64,000 bases of DNA from Leptasterias polaris (lineage: Eukaryota; Echinodermata; Asteroidea; Forcipulatida; Asteriidae). Below the pieces are notes generated by a model. That model had not been told where the DNA came from, made no database searches, and saw nothing but the letters and a program-made list of their open reading frames with translations. The stretch is from positions 10,106,001 through 10,170,000 of the forward strand of contig JAZGTN010000009.1 in the NCBI GenBank assembly GCA_037783415.1, read 5' to 3'. The position numbers and the translations under genes were made by a program. Positions 48,597 to 58,014 of this stretch are shown in pieces; the stretch's first letter is position 1, and every line of letters starts with the position of its first letter.

Positions 48597-49784
48597 CCAT
48601 TCTTATCAATGCCTAATTCGTGTTTTCTTTCCAATAATCGTTCAACGAAAGAAAATTCAGTCTTTGTAGAGTCTGCCATAGCTGAATTACTGATTAACAA
48701 TTTAGTTGTAGAGGTTTTTTCTCCCCCAACTGTCGTTAACCCTTTGAGTGTTTCCACCAATCGTTCTGGCAAGTGCAGATTGATTTTGGACCTTCGAGAA
48801 GTTAACAAGCACTTGGATTATTTACCAGTGAAATACGAAGGCCTAAAAATTCTGAAGCAATACTTGGGACCAAACTCCTATATGTTCTCATTCGACTTAA
48901 AGTCGGGTTATCACCACGTTGAGATTAGTAGCCCACATTGCAAATATCTCGGGTTTTCTTGGCAATTTGCCAAATCCGAAACAAGTCGCTATTTTGTTTT
49001 TAAGGTTCTACCCTTCGGCCTCTCTACAGCTTGTCATATTTTCACTAAATTGTTAAGGCCGTTGGTAAAGCGATGGCGCCGACTAGGTATTGCCATTGTA
49101 TTGTATTTAGATGACGGTATAGTGGCCAATACAAATGAACAGCAACTTACAAAGCAAGCGGATATTGTTTCAAATGACTTGCGTAATGCTGGTTTTGTCG
49201 TTAATGAACAAAAATCTAATTGGTTCCCCATTCAGAGTCTCACCTGGTTAGGTTTTGTTATAGATACAAAGCGGTTTACTATTTCGGTTCCCTTGTCGAA
49301 AATTACTCATATTTTGGACATGTTAGATTCACTTATCCAAACGACCCTCTCTAATGCTAGTGTTACAGCTAGGCTTGTTGCACAATTGGTCGGTCGTTTA
49401 GTCGCATGCCGACCTGGCGTTGGTAACATTGCAATACTCATGACTAAATCCTTACAAGTACTGATAGCGAACAGGCGTGCATGGGACAGCCCACTGCATA
49501 TTGATAGCGCTGGTTTGTACGAATTGCAATTTTGGAGAAAACAGCTGTTGAAATGTAACGGAGTCTCCCTACAGAGTAAACCTAGATTAACAAGGGTTGT
49601 ATATAGTGACGCTTCTCAATATGCATGCGGAGGGTACATTGTAAATGTTGACGATCACCCCTGTTACGATGTATTCTCCCCGATCGAACAGAAAAAGAGT
49701 TCGGCCTGGAGAGAACTGAAGGCTGTTTTTATAACCATAATATCAAGGGCTGACGATTTAGCAAATTCTTACGTTAAATGGTAA
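48597..49784 (+). pseudogene. pol: Pol, reverse transcriptase and start of RNase H
   Basis: RT with ESAIAELL and PLSVSTNRSGKCRLILDLREVN (fingers), FDLKSGYHH with the first catalytic Asp, LPFGLSTACHIF, and the active-site box YLDDG at about residues 166-170 counted from the Met at 48609. A thumb/connection follows, then RNase H with YSDAS (about 332-336) and AWREL (about 367-371). The frame ends at TAA 49782-49784 within RNase H, just before the TDSQN motif. RT residues look intact, so the copy died recently. It would copy element RNA into the circular DNA intermediate. Confidence 0.88.
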
Positions 49785-50411
49785 ACTGACAGCCAGAATG
49801 TTGCTACGATCTTGGCGACGGGTAGCATGAAGGTCGATCTGCAACAATTGGTTTTATCCATAGTCACGTTTTGTCTCGAGAAGAATATTAATATTTTTCC
49901 CGAATGGATCCCACGCAGCCTCAATGACAAAGCAGACCACATAAGCAGAATTGTGGACTATGATGACTGGGGCGTCTCTCAGTCGGTCTTTACTCTTTTT
50001 AACAGACGTTGGGGCCCATATGAATTAGATGCTTTTGCAAATAACCACAACGCCAAAGTTTCGCAGTTTTTCTCTAAGTATTGGTGCCCGGGTACAGCCG
50101 GTATTGATGCGTTTGCCCATGAATTACACACATTTAATAGCTGGCTTGTTCCCCCAGTCAGTATGATTGGCAAATTGCTTGCATTCATGCATCTATACAA
50201 GTGCTCGGGTACATTAGTAGTGCCTAAATGGCACAGCGCCTACTTTTGGCCGTTAATAGCCAAAGTTATAAACGGTAGTGTAGCCATTGATCTTGTAGAG
50301 TATGTCCGACCAACCGGATTTTTTCAACCGGGGTCACACGATTCCTCAGTTTTCTGTAATTCTCCATTTATTTCCAACGTTCTTGTATTGAACTTAAAAT
50401 TTTTAATTTAA
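49785..50411 (+). pseudogene. pol: Pol, RNase H C-terminus and methyltransferase-like segment
   Basis: It continues in the same frame after the stop at 49782. It starts with the RNase H motif TDSQN and HISR, then WGPYELDAFANNHNAKV, FFSKYW, and a VPPV...SGTLVVPKWHSAYFW stretch. This resembles the Dam-like (N6-adenine) methyltransferase region in DIRS and PAT elements. The usual catalytic tetrapeptide (NPPF/DPPY kind) reads VPPV here, so activity is doubtful. The segment ends at TAA 50409-50411, about 20 bases before the recombinase ATG. Confidence 0.7.
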
Positions 50412-50430
50412 TTGATGTTATTTTCTTTAC

Positions 50431-51474
50431 ATGGCTATTATTTTTTCAGATATCGAGAAAGTGGATGGTCTCTGGTTGGCCGGGAAAGCCTTATCCGATC
50501 CATCTCTGAAAGCGCTGTTCAATCAATTGAAGCACACCTTAACTGCGTCCAGAGCAAATGCAACTACGAGGAAGTACAGCTATGCCTATGCGAGATGGAG
50601 GAAATGGACAGAAGTGTATCCAGGTGTAAAACCTTTCCCGGTCGACCCGTTATATTTTTCTTTATACTTGATCTCGTTATCCCAGACAAGTAGTTCACCT
50701 GCACAAATTGATGCAGCGTACTATGCCATAAGTTGGACATATTATGGTTTTTGTTCAAATTGCGGATTGTTTAACCCATGCGAATCTAGGGTTGTCAAAT
50801 CAATCAGAGATTCTGCGCGCAGGTCACTTGGCAAACCAAGAAATGCAAAAGAGCCTTTAAGTGTGGATATCCTGCTTCTGTTAAACAATATGTATGGAAT
50901 GCCATCTGCACCCCTGGTCAATTTGAGATTTATGACTATGTGTCTTTTAGCTTTCTCTGGTTTCCTTAGATATGGCGAATTACGTTCCATAAAGAGATGT
51001 GATGTTAAATTATTTGATCACCACTTGACCATTTTTATCGAGAAGTGTAAAACGGATCAATTTCGTCAGGGAAATACGGTTTTTATTGCTAAAACCTTCT
51101 CAGAGCTTTGTCCTCATGAACGACTGAAATTGTATCTAATGAAAATAGGTTTGTTCAGTCCAATGGACTCGGAGTTATATTTATTCCGTGCACTCACTCC
51201 CAATGGGTCTGCCTTAAGAGCAAACAATGTGCCGCTCTCATACACAAGGGCTAGAGAGATCTTTTTAGAAAAACTCGAAAGTGTCGGTTTAAACAAAAGT
51301 TTGTATGGTCTTCATAGCCTTAGGTCTGGCGGCGCTTCAGCCGCAGCCAATGCAGGTGTGCCTGATCGACTTTTCAAGTCTCACGGGCGCTGGGTAAGCG
51401 AGACAGCGAAAGATATGTATGTAAAGGACTGTATCAATTCTAAATTGTCTGTAAGTTCATCCTTGGGTCTCTAA
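50431..51474 (+). CDS. Tyrosine recombinase of the retrotransposon
   Basis: 347 residues in its own frame. The catalytic set is visible: R180 in SGFLRYGELR (box I), H295-x-x-R298 in LHSLRSGGAS (box II), H318/W321 in SHGRW, and nucleophile Y330 in DMYVKD. The N-terminal 130 residues contain a helical SAM-like core-binding domain (ARWRKW). The length fits the DIRS family. It should cut and rejoin DNA at the AA crossover to insert the circular intermediate. No stop or frameshift is seen, so it may still be functional and could act on related elements. It starts about 20 bases after the pol stop. Confidence 0.88.
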   Translation: MAIIFSDIEKVDGLWLAGKALSDPSLKALFNQLKHTLTASRANATTRKYSYAYARWRKWTEVYPGVKPFPVDPLYFSLYLISLSQTSSSPAQIDAAYYAISWTYYGFCSNCGLFNPCESRVVKSIRDSARRSLGKPRNAKEPLSVDILLLLNNMYGMPSAPLVNLRFMTMCLLAFSGFLRYGELRSIKRCDVKLFDHHLTIFIEKCKTDQFRQGNTVFIAKTFSELCPHERLKLYLMKIGLFSPMDSELYLFRALTPNGSALRANNVPLSYTRAREIFLEKLESVGLNKSLYGLHSLRSGGASAAANAGVPDRLFKSHGRWVSETAKDMYVKDCINSKLSVSSSLGL

Positions 51475-51505
51475 TTCCAACAATCTCGCTATCTTTGCGC
51501 TTCGG

Positions 51506-51585
51506 GAGTGACAAGTGTGTTGTCAGGAACTGCCACTCCAAACATAATATTTGTTTGTTGCTAATTGCGGGAGATTAGAAAGGAA
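51506..51585 (+). repeat. Split direct repeat B1
   Basis: 80 bases from gagtgacaag to gaaaggaa, repeated exactly as far as I can see at 52407-52486. It contains the small palindrome GACAA-GTGTG-TTGTC. It starts 31 bases after the recombinase stop codon. Confidence 0.92.
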
Positions 51586-51774
51586 ATGTGTTTCTTTTCG
51601 GTCTTTTGTTAGAAGAGAAACACTTTCCTTTCGGTTCGTAAGCAATTAGAATGGGGGTATGGCCTGCCTGGGCAATCAAGCATTGCTTAGGCGGGCTATA
51701 TAAGTATTGTGTTCTTGTGGTATGTCATTCGGCTTTCTGACACACTTATATGGCGTACACGCCAAGTTTACTTT
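51584..51774 (+). repeat. Split direct repeat A2
   Basis: Copy of A1 placed directly after B1. The B1-A2 junction (agg-aa-atgtg) reproduces the closed-circle junction expected when the two element ends are joined. Confidence 0.92.
51697..51704 (+). promoter_or_regulatory. TATA box in A2
   Basis: The same TATATAAG as in A1, carried by the A2 copy. It could fire outward through B2 into the tRNA array, antisense to the tRNA genes. Confidence 0.5.
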
Positions 51775-52019
51775 ACATAATTTTTGCAGGTTACATATTG
51801 TGGTAGGATTGCATTAGTTCAAGTGACCTGGGTACTTTGAGTCATGCCTACTCCCAGACACGTCCTCTCTCCTAGTTTTTTGGCCCACGGGTTTTTATCT
51901 AGGCAAGCGTAGGGGTTGCGTGTGTGCTGACTCTTTAGAACTTGATGCACAGGCCGATGCTGGATTGGCAGCAGATGTGTCCGATATTGGACCGATAGCA
52001 TAATTATTAGTCATGATAT

Positions 52020-52240
52020 CACCATCGACTTGGAGCTGAGAGCTTTAGTCTGGTGCCCATGATTGTCGCATTGACAAGTAATTAGCTTGGTGACCATTGA
52101 CTCGGAGCTGTAGCTTTAGTCTGGTGCCCATGTACGTCGCATTGACGAGTAATTGGCTTGGAGCTTGGTTTTAGCTCGGTGACCATTGACTCGGAGCTGC
52201 AGCTTTAGTCTGGTACGTCGCATTGACGAGTAATCTGCGT
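52020..52240. repeat. Short tandem repeats between A2 and B2
   Basis: A block beginning ccatcgacttggagctg (52022) recurs at 52094 and 52183 as ccattgactcggagctg, each followed by agctttagtctggt and gtcgcattgac. Steps are 72 and 89 bases. There is no open frame across it. The rest of 51775-52406 shows nothing recognisable apart from AATAAA-like sequence near 52399 (gaataaaacg), which may serve polyadenylation. Confidence 0.65.
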
Positions 52241-52406
52241 GTGTCGTTTGGCAGAATTTCAGGCAATATGCCTTCTCGTGTTTGTTTTTAATTACAAGCG
52301 AGTTATGTACGTATGTTGTATATTTATTCGTAATGAAAAATTGTTGGACTGACTTACGGATTTCTGTATTGAAGAATTGTTAAATGTTTAACAAGATGAA
52401 TAAAAC

Positions 52407-52486
52407 GAGTGACAAGTGTGTTGTCAGGAACTGCCACTCCAAACATAATATTTGTTTGTTGCTAATTGCGGGAGATTAGAAAGGAA
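52407..52486 (+). repeat. Split direct repeat B2 (3' end of element)
   Basis: Copy of B1 forming the right end of the element. The next base (52487, g of gtgctattc) is array sequence. Confidence 0.92.
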
Positions 52487-52577
52487 GTGCTATTCTTACC
52501 TAGCTACAATATATTCCTTTAAATTTCAAAGCATTGCAAACAATATATCAGGGGAAAAATCCCAAAACCAAACAAGG

Positions 52578-55500
52578 CGTAGTCGGCAGGGTTCGAACCT
52601 GCGCGGGGAAACCCCAACAGATTTCAAGTCTGTCGCCTTAACCACTCGGCCACGACTACCGATACGTGCTATTCTTACCTAGCTACAATATTCTTTTAAA
52701 TTTCAAAGCATTGCAAACAATATATTGGGGGGAAAAGGTCCAAAACCAAACAAAACGTAGTCGGCAGGGTTCGAACCTGCGCGGGGAGACCCCAACAGAT
52801 TTCTAGTCTGTCGCCTTAACCACTCGGCCACGACTACCAATAGGTGCTATTCTTACCTAGCTACAATATTCCTTTAAATTTCAAAGCATTGCAAACAATA
52901 TATTGGGATGGAAAAATCCCAAAACCAAACAAGACGTAGTCGGCAGGGTTCGAACCTGCGCGGGGAAACCCCAACAGATTTCAAGTCTGTCGCCTTAACC
53001 ACTCGGCCACGACTACCAATAAGTGCTATTCTTACCTAGCTACAATATTCCTTTAAATTTCAAAGCATTGCAAACAATATATCGGGGGAAAAAGCCCAAA
53101 AACCAAGCAAAACGTAGTCGGCAGGGTTCGAATCTGCGCGGGGAGACCCCAACAGATTTCTAGTCTGTCGCCTTAAACACTCGGCCACGACTACCAATAA
53201 GTGCTATTCTTACCTAGCTACAATATATTCCTTTAAATTTCAAAGCATTGCAAACAATATATCAGGGGAAAAATCCCAAAACCAAACAAGACGTAGTCGG
53301 CAGGGTTCGAACCTGCGCGGGGAAACCCCAACAGATTTCAAGTCTGTCGCCTTAACCACTCGGCCACGACTACCAATAAGTGCTATTCTTACCTAGCTAC
53401 AATATTCCTTTAAATTTCAAAGCATTGCAAACAATATATCGGGGGAAAAGCCCAAAAACCAAGCAAAACGTAGTCGGCAGGGTTCGAATCTGCGCGGGGA
53501 GACCCCAACAGATTTCTAGTCTGTCGCCTTAAACACTCGGCCACGACTACCAATAAGTGCTATTCTTACCTAGCTACAATATCCCTTTAAATTTCAAAGC
53601 ATTGCAAACAATATATTGGGGGGAAAAGGTCCAAAACCAAACAAAACGTAGTCGGCAGGGTTCGAACCTGCGCGGGGAGACCCCAACAGATTTCTAGTCT
53701 GTCGCCTTAAACACTCGGCCACGACTACCAATAAGTGCTATTCTTACCTAGCTACAATATTCCTTTAAATTTCAAAGCATTGCAAACAATATATCAGGGG
53801 AAAAATCCCAAAAACCAAACAAGACGTAGTCGGCAGGGTTCGAACCTGCGCGGGGAAACCCCAACAGATTTCAAGTCTGTCGCCTTAACCACTCGGCCAC
53901 GACTACCGATACGTGCTATTCTTACCTAGCTACAATATTCTTTTAAATTTCAAAGCATTGCAAACAATATATTGGGGGGAAAAGGTCCAAAACCAAACAA
54001 AACGTAGTCAGCAGGGTTCGAACCTGCGCGGGGAGACCCCAACAGATTTCTAGTCTGTCGCCTTAACCACTCGGCCACGACTACCAATAGGTGCTATTCT
54101 TACCTAGCTACAATATTCCTTTAAATTTCAAAGCATTGCAAACAATATATTGGGGTGGAAACATCCCAAAACCAAACAAGACGTAGTCGGCAGGGTTCGA
54201 ACCTGCGCGGGGAAATCCCAACAGATTTCAAGTCTGTCGCCTTAACCACTCGGCCACGACTACCAAGAAGTGCTATTCTTACCTAGCTACAATATTCCTT
54301 TAAATTTCAAAGCATTGCAAACAATATATCGGGGGAAAAAGCCCCAAAACCAAGCAAAACGTTGTCGGCAGGGTTCGAATCTGCGCGGGGAGACCCCAAC
54401 AAATTTCTAGTCTGTCGCCTTAAACACTCGGCCACGACTACCAATAAGTGCTATTCTTACCTAGCTACAATATTCCTTTAAATTTCAAAGCATTGCAAAC
54501 AATATATCAGGGGGAAAATCCCAAAACCAAACAAGACGTAGTCGGCAGGGTTCGAACCTGCGCGGGGAAACCCCAACAGATTTCAAGTCTGTCGCCTTAA
54601 CCACTCGGCCACGACTACCGATACGTGCTATTCTTACCTAGCTACAATATTCTTTTAAATTTCAAAGCATTGCAAACAATATATTGGGGGGAAAAGGTCC
54701 AAAACCAAACAAAACGTAGTCGGCAGGGTTCGAACCTGCGCGGGGAGACCCCAACAGATTTCTAGTCTGTCGCCTTAACCACTCGGCCACGACTACCAAT
54801 AGGTGCTATTCTTACCTAGCTACAATATTCCTTTAAATTTCAAAGCATTGCAAACAATATATTGGGGTGGAAAAATCCCAAAACCAAACAAGACGTAGTC
54901 GGCAGGGTTCGAACCTGCGCGGGGAAACCCCAACAGATTTCAAGTCTGTCGCCTTAACCACTCGGCCACGACTACCAAGAAGTGCTATTCTTACCTAGCT
55001 ACAATATTCCTTTAAATTTCAAAGCATTGCAAACAATATATCGGGGGAAAAAGCCCCAAAACCAAGCAAAACGTTGTCGGCAGGGTTCGAATCTGCGCGG
55101 GGAGACCCCAACAAATTTCTAGTCTGTCGCCTTAAACACTCGGCCATGACTACCAATAAGTGCTATTCTTACCGAGCTACAATATTCCTTTAAATTTCAA
55201 AGCATTGCAAACAATATATCAGGGGAAAAATCCCAAAACCAAACAAGACGTAGTCGGCAGGGTTCGAACCTGCGCGGGGAAACCCCAACAGATTTCAAGT
55301 CTGTCGCCTTAACCACTCGGCCACGACTACCGATACGTGCTACTCTTACCTAGCTACAATATTCCTTTAAATTTCAAAGCATTGCAAACAATATATTGGG
55401 GGGAAAAGGTCCAAAACCAAACAAAACGTAGTCGGCAGGGTTCGAACCTGCGCGGGGAGACCCCAACAGATTTCTAGTCTGTCGCCTTAACCACTCAGCC

Positions 55501-55865
55501 ACGACTACCAATACGTGCTATTCTTACCTAGCTACAATATTCCTTTAAATTTCAAAGCATTGCAAACAATATATCGGGGGAAAAAGCCCAAAAACCAAGC
55601 AAAACGTATTCGGCAGGGTTCGAATCTGCGCGGGGAGACTCCAACAGATTTCTAGTCTGTCGCCTTAACCACTCGGCCACGACTACCAGTAGGTGCTATT
55701 CTTACCTAGCTACAATATTCCTTTAAATTTCAAAGCATTGCAAACAATATATTGGGGTGGAAAAATCCCAAAACCAAACAAGACGTAGTCGGCAGGGTTC
55801 GAACCTGCGCGGGGAGACCCCAACAAATTTCTAGTCTGTCGCCTTAAACACTCAGCCACGACTAC
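52578..55865 (-). tRNA. tRNA-Ser cluster right of the DIRS-class element, 19 genes
   Basis: Each member runs 82 bases from its start. AGA: 52756, 53113, 53469, 53647, 54003, 54360, 54715, 55072, 55427, 55605, 55784. TGA: 52578, 52935, 53292, 53825, 54182, 54537, 54894, 55249. Four genes from 53825 recur from 54537 with a period of 712. Copy 53113 and its upstream spacer match both flanks of the retrotransposon insertion and so serve as an in-window empty-site paralogue. Confidence 0.93.
53825..55330. repeat. 712-base higher-order repeat, two copies plus part of a third
   Basis: Four-gene unit TGA-AGA-TGA-AGA: starts 53825, 54003, 54182, 54360 recur at 54537, 54715, 54894, 55072, and a third unit begins at 55249. 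The shared mutation gttgtcgg in the fourth gene supports duplication. Confidence 0.82.
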
Positions 55866-55962
55866 CAATAAGTGCTATTCTTACCTAGCTACAATATTCC
55901 TTTAAATTTCAAAGCATTGCAAACAATATATTGGGGTGGAAAAATCCCAAAACCAAACAAGA

Positions 55963-56006
55963 CGTAGTCGGCAGGGTTCGAACCTGCGCGGGGAAACCCC
56001 AACAGA
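55963..56006 (-). pseudogene. tRNA-Ser 3' half, truncated at array edge
   Basis: Acceptor 3' strand, T arm, variable arm and the 3' side of the anticodon stem are present. Beyond about 56006 the sequence changes abruptly to a dispersed repeat. The anticodon and 5' half are missing, so this is a dead gene fragment marking the right end of the array. Confidence 0.9.
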
Positions 56007-56369
56007 GTTCCCTTGACAGGAATAAAAACAAACAAACCATATCATAACAAGCCCATCACGACCAGAGTTGTAGTCGTCGAGACTGGTCTTGGTCTGGAGT
56101 CTCAAGAAAACATTTGTTGTGGTCTTGGTCTCGAGCATGCATGATCCCGAACTTTCTGGTCGTGGTCTCAGACCTCACTGTCTTGGTCTTGGACGTTGGA
56201 CCTCAATTTGGCTCAAGACCAATAAAAAGAACCATGCAATTTGATTTCAAGCAAAATAGCTTTGCACTGTAATTTTGCAATAATGCGTGCATTGTTTTAT
56301 TCACCAAAAATTTGATACTGCAAGTAACTCACTTAATGTACTGTACATGTGAGCGCAATCTTTGCGCAA
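56005..56369. repeat. Dispersed repeat, copy 1 (array right flank)
   Basis: It begins exactly where the last tRNA breaks off (gagttcccttgacagg) and matches 60660-61050 closely. It is rich in tggtcttggtct motifs around 56080-56180. Frames on the minus strand are repeat artefacts. It is probably a copy of a medium-abundance interspersed repeat; its family is not recognised. Confidence 0.75.
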
Positions 56370-57071
56370 AATTAGAATTTAAGAAAGCGAATACAGTTTG
56401 TTAGCGAATTGCGCTGTCAAAAATGGCACACTAGTGGCATACCGTATCAATCCAAAATATGCATCCCACTTTGTTGGCATTCTGATACACCCCAACAGAC
56501 ACAGTTATCATTCACATGATTTAAATAGCAAGTATCATTACGCCATCAGCATGATGAGAGTGATGGATACTTTCTTCCTAGGGGAATTTCTGTGAAAAAT
56601 TGATTTTGAAGGCTAGGCTTTTAACAATAAAAACATTACAAAAAAACACTGTCAACTTTTGATATTGTACTTAGCATCAAACCAACCTGGTGAACCAATT
56701 CAATTTTAATTCAACTCAACATTAAATTCTCATGCAAACATACGTTAAGTAATAATAGGAAGTTTAAATAAACAACGATGTATTAACGAAAACAAAAGAA
56801 AAGTAATTAAATGAGATAAACAAACAAAGCAAAAGTGACCTGACAAACTAGGATGAAACAAGAAAGTAAATCATAGCTTTAAACTCATAGTCATTCAAAA
56901 GTTGAACAATGAAAAGAGAAGTTACTCTTGATAATTAAACACAAATTTGTTTTCATAAAAGTTCTCAAAAACAAATCGCAAATTTGTCCACACTGAGCTT
57001 TTGAGTCTTTGAAGTTTGCCAAATTGATTGGTGTTGATAATGTTGACTATTACTAAACTTGCGAGACAACC
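56370..57071. other. AT-rich intergenic stretch, no gene seen
   Basis: I see no coding frame, RNA gene or terminal repeats. The segment 56941-56983 (tttgttttcataaaagttctc and flanks) is matched by 61046-61089 directly after copy 2 of the dispersed repeat. So 56370-56940 is either an insertion here or a deletion in the other copy. Confidence 0.6.
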
Positions 57072-57288
57072 AATTTAAAAGCGATACAACCAAGAACGTG
57101 CGATTACAATCAAGTTAACATGCGGTTACAACCAAGTTAACTCGCAGGTACAATCAAAATAGCTTGCAAGTACAACCAAGTAAACATCCGGGTACAATTA
57201 AGTTAACTTGCGAGTACAACCAAGTAATACCTTGCGAGTACAACCAAGTAAACATCCGGGAACAATTAAGTTAACTTGCGAGTACAAC

Positions 57289-58014
57289 CATTGATCTCCA
57301 TTATACTGACTGGATAGGAGAACTGCGTACAGAAACGGCAAACCGTGCGCGTTCGCGAGAGGGGAGTTTGAATTTAAACGACGCGGCGGCGCACGAGTCT
57401 GCCCACAACACAAATAAATTATTTTCGGGGTCGTGGACAAATCTACTCTGTTTTTTCCCATATTTAAAGGTTTCTTTATAAAAATCAAGAGCTGTCACCG
57501 AAGTCAAATACAAGTTATTATTTACAAATAATATGGTAAATGCTTGTGCTGCGGTAGTTTGCCGATCCTCAGGAGATTTGTACGGACGAGAAAATCGGAT
57601 TTCCTTTCCACAGGTAAGGGCTGTAGTCTGCAAAAAGACAACAAACACTGACACATAATCAATAATGTTTGCGTTTTATTTTGTTTTGCTGTTTTCAATA
57701 TAGTATTTTAGGCCTTAATGTATTTAAAAAAAGATGTGTTCATGCTCTATCAATCTAGAAAAAGAAGAAACTCTCTCCCCAAAAAAAGTAATCAAAGGCA
57801 AATGAAAATTAAGTTTACACTTTATCTACTGCATGCTCATCGTCACTACTGCATGCTCTTTTGATGGAGGTGCTATCTGCTGGAACCGCCGCGCATGCGT
57901 ATTTTTCGCAAAATACCCCTCTCAGCGGCATACGCGCTTGGCCATCAAATCGACCATCGAACGTGCACAAACGCGCTGAGTTGTCCTATCCAGTCAGTAT
58001 AATGGAGATCAATG
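57289..58014. mobile_element. Non-autonomous P-like DNA transposon, 726 bp
   Basis: The ends are perfect 31-base inverted repeats (57289-57319 and 57984-58014) beginning CATTGATCTCC. An 8-base direct repeat AGTACAAC flanks it at 57281-57288 and 58015-58022. Drosophila P elements also have 31-base inverted repeats starting with CA and 8-base target duplications. An internal THAP-like exon supports the P superfamily. hAT elements also make 8-base duplications and are the main alternative. No transposase core is present, so it must be mobilised in trans. Confidence 0.85.
57533..57613 (+). pseudogene. THAP-like first exon remnant in the P-like element
   Basis: ATG at 57533 opens 27 codons with C5 and C10 (C-x4-C spacing), then RENRISFPQ, followed at once by a splice donor (CAG|GTAAGG, 57614). 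THAP domains, the DNA-binding domain of P transposases, start with Met, a C-x2-4-C pair and an ISF-FP segment. The rest of the domain (the CxxH half) is not seen downstream, so this is a leftover 5' exon. It is short, so chance resemblance cannot be excluded. Confidence 0.5.

Larger units (their letters stand above)
47495..52486 (+). mobile_element. Tyrosine-recombinase retrotransposon (DIRS/PAT/Ngaro class) with split direct repeats
   Basis: About 5.0 kb, ordered A1 - gag - RT/RNase H - methyltransferase-like - recombinase - B1 - A2 - internal - B2. A1/A2 are 191 bases and B1/B2 are 80 bases. This arrangement defines PAT- and Ngaro-type elements of the DIRS order, which integrate through a circular intermediate using a tyrosine recombinase and make no target duplication. 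The array sequence caataagtgctattc is split after caataa with nothing duplicated. The coding strand is opposite to the tRNAs. Pol has two in-frame stops, so this copy is probably not autonomous, although its terminal repeats and recombinase look intact. Confidence 0.93.
1..56006 (-). repeat. Giant tandem array of tRNA-Ser genes
   Basis: Head-to-tail units, each an 82-base tRNA-Ser plus a spacer, repeat on the minus strand from the window start to a sharp break at 56006. Retroelements interrupt it at 9920-11098, 17145-18323 and 47495-52486. By hand I count 281 copies (about 170 AGA, 100 TGA, 8 AAA, 1 TTA, 2 truncated). The step is about 177 bases with spacer S1 and 157 with spacer S2. The left end lies outside the window, so the full array is larger. 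Copies differ by scattered substitutions, which rules out a simple collapsed-repeat artefact. Nested segmental duplication explains most of the order. Confidence 0.97.

Noticed and set aside
47495..52486. LTR retrotransposon or retrovirus
   Set aside because: There is no integrase or protease and no LTR pair; split direct repeats, a tyrosine recombinase and lack of target duplication place it in the DIRS order.
1..56006. CRISPR-like regular repeats
   Set aside because: The regular 82-base repeats with spacers are tRNA genes; the spacers are also repeated, not unique, and the DNA is eukaryotic.
56398..56595. 65-codon plus-strand frame
   Set aside because: Starts with TTG and has no recognisable domain or splice context.
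57301..57654. 117-codon minus-strand frame in the P-like element
   Set aside because: No domain or start context; it overlaps the inverted repeat and the better-supported plus-strand THAP-like exon.
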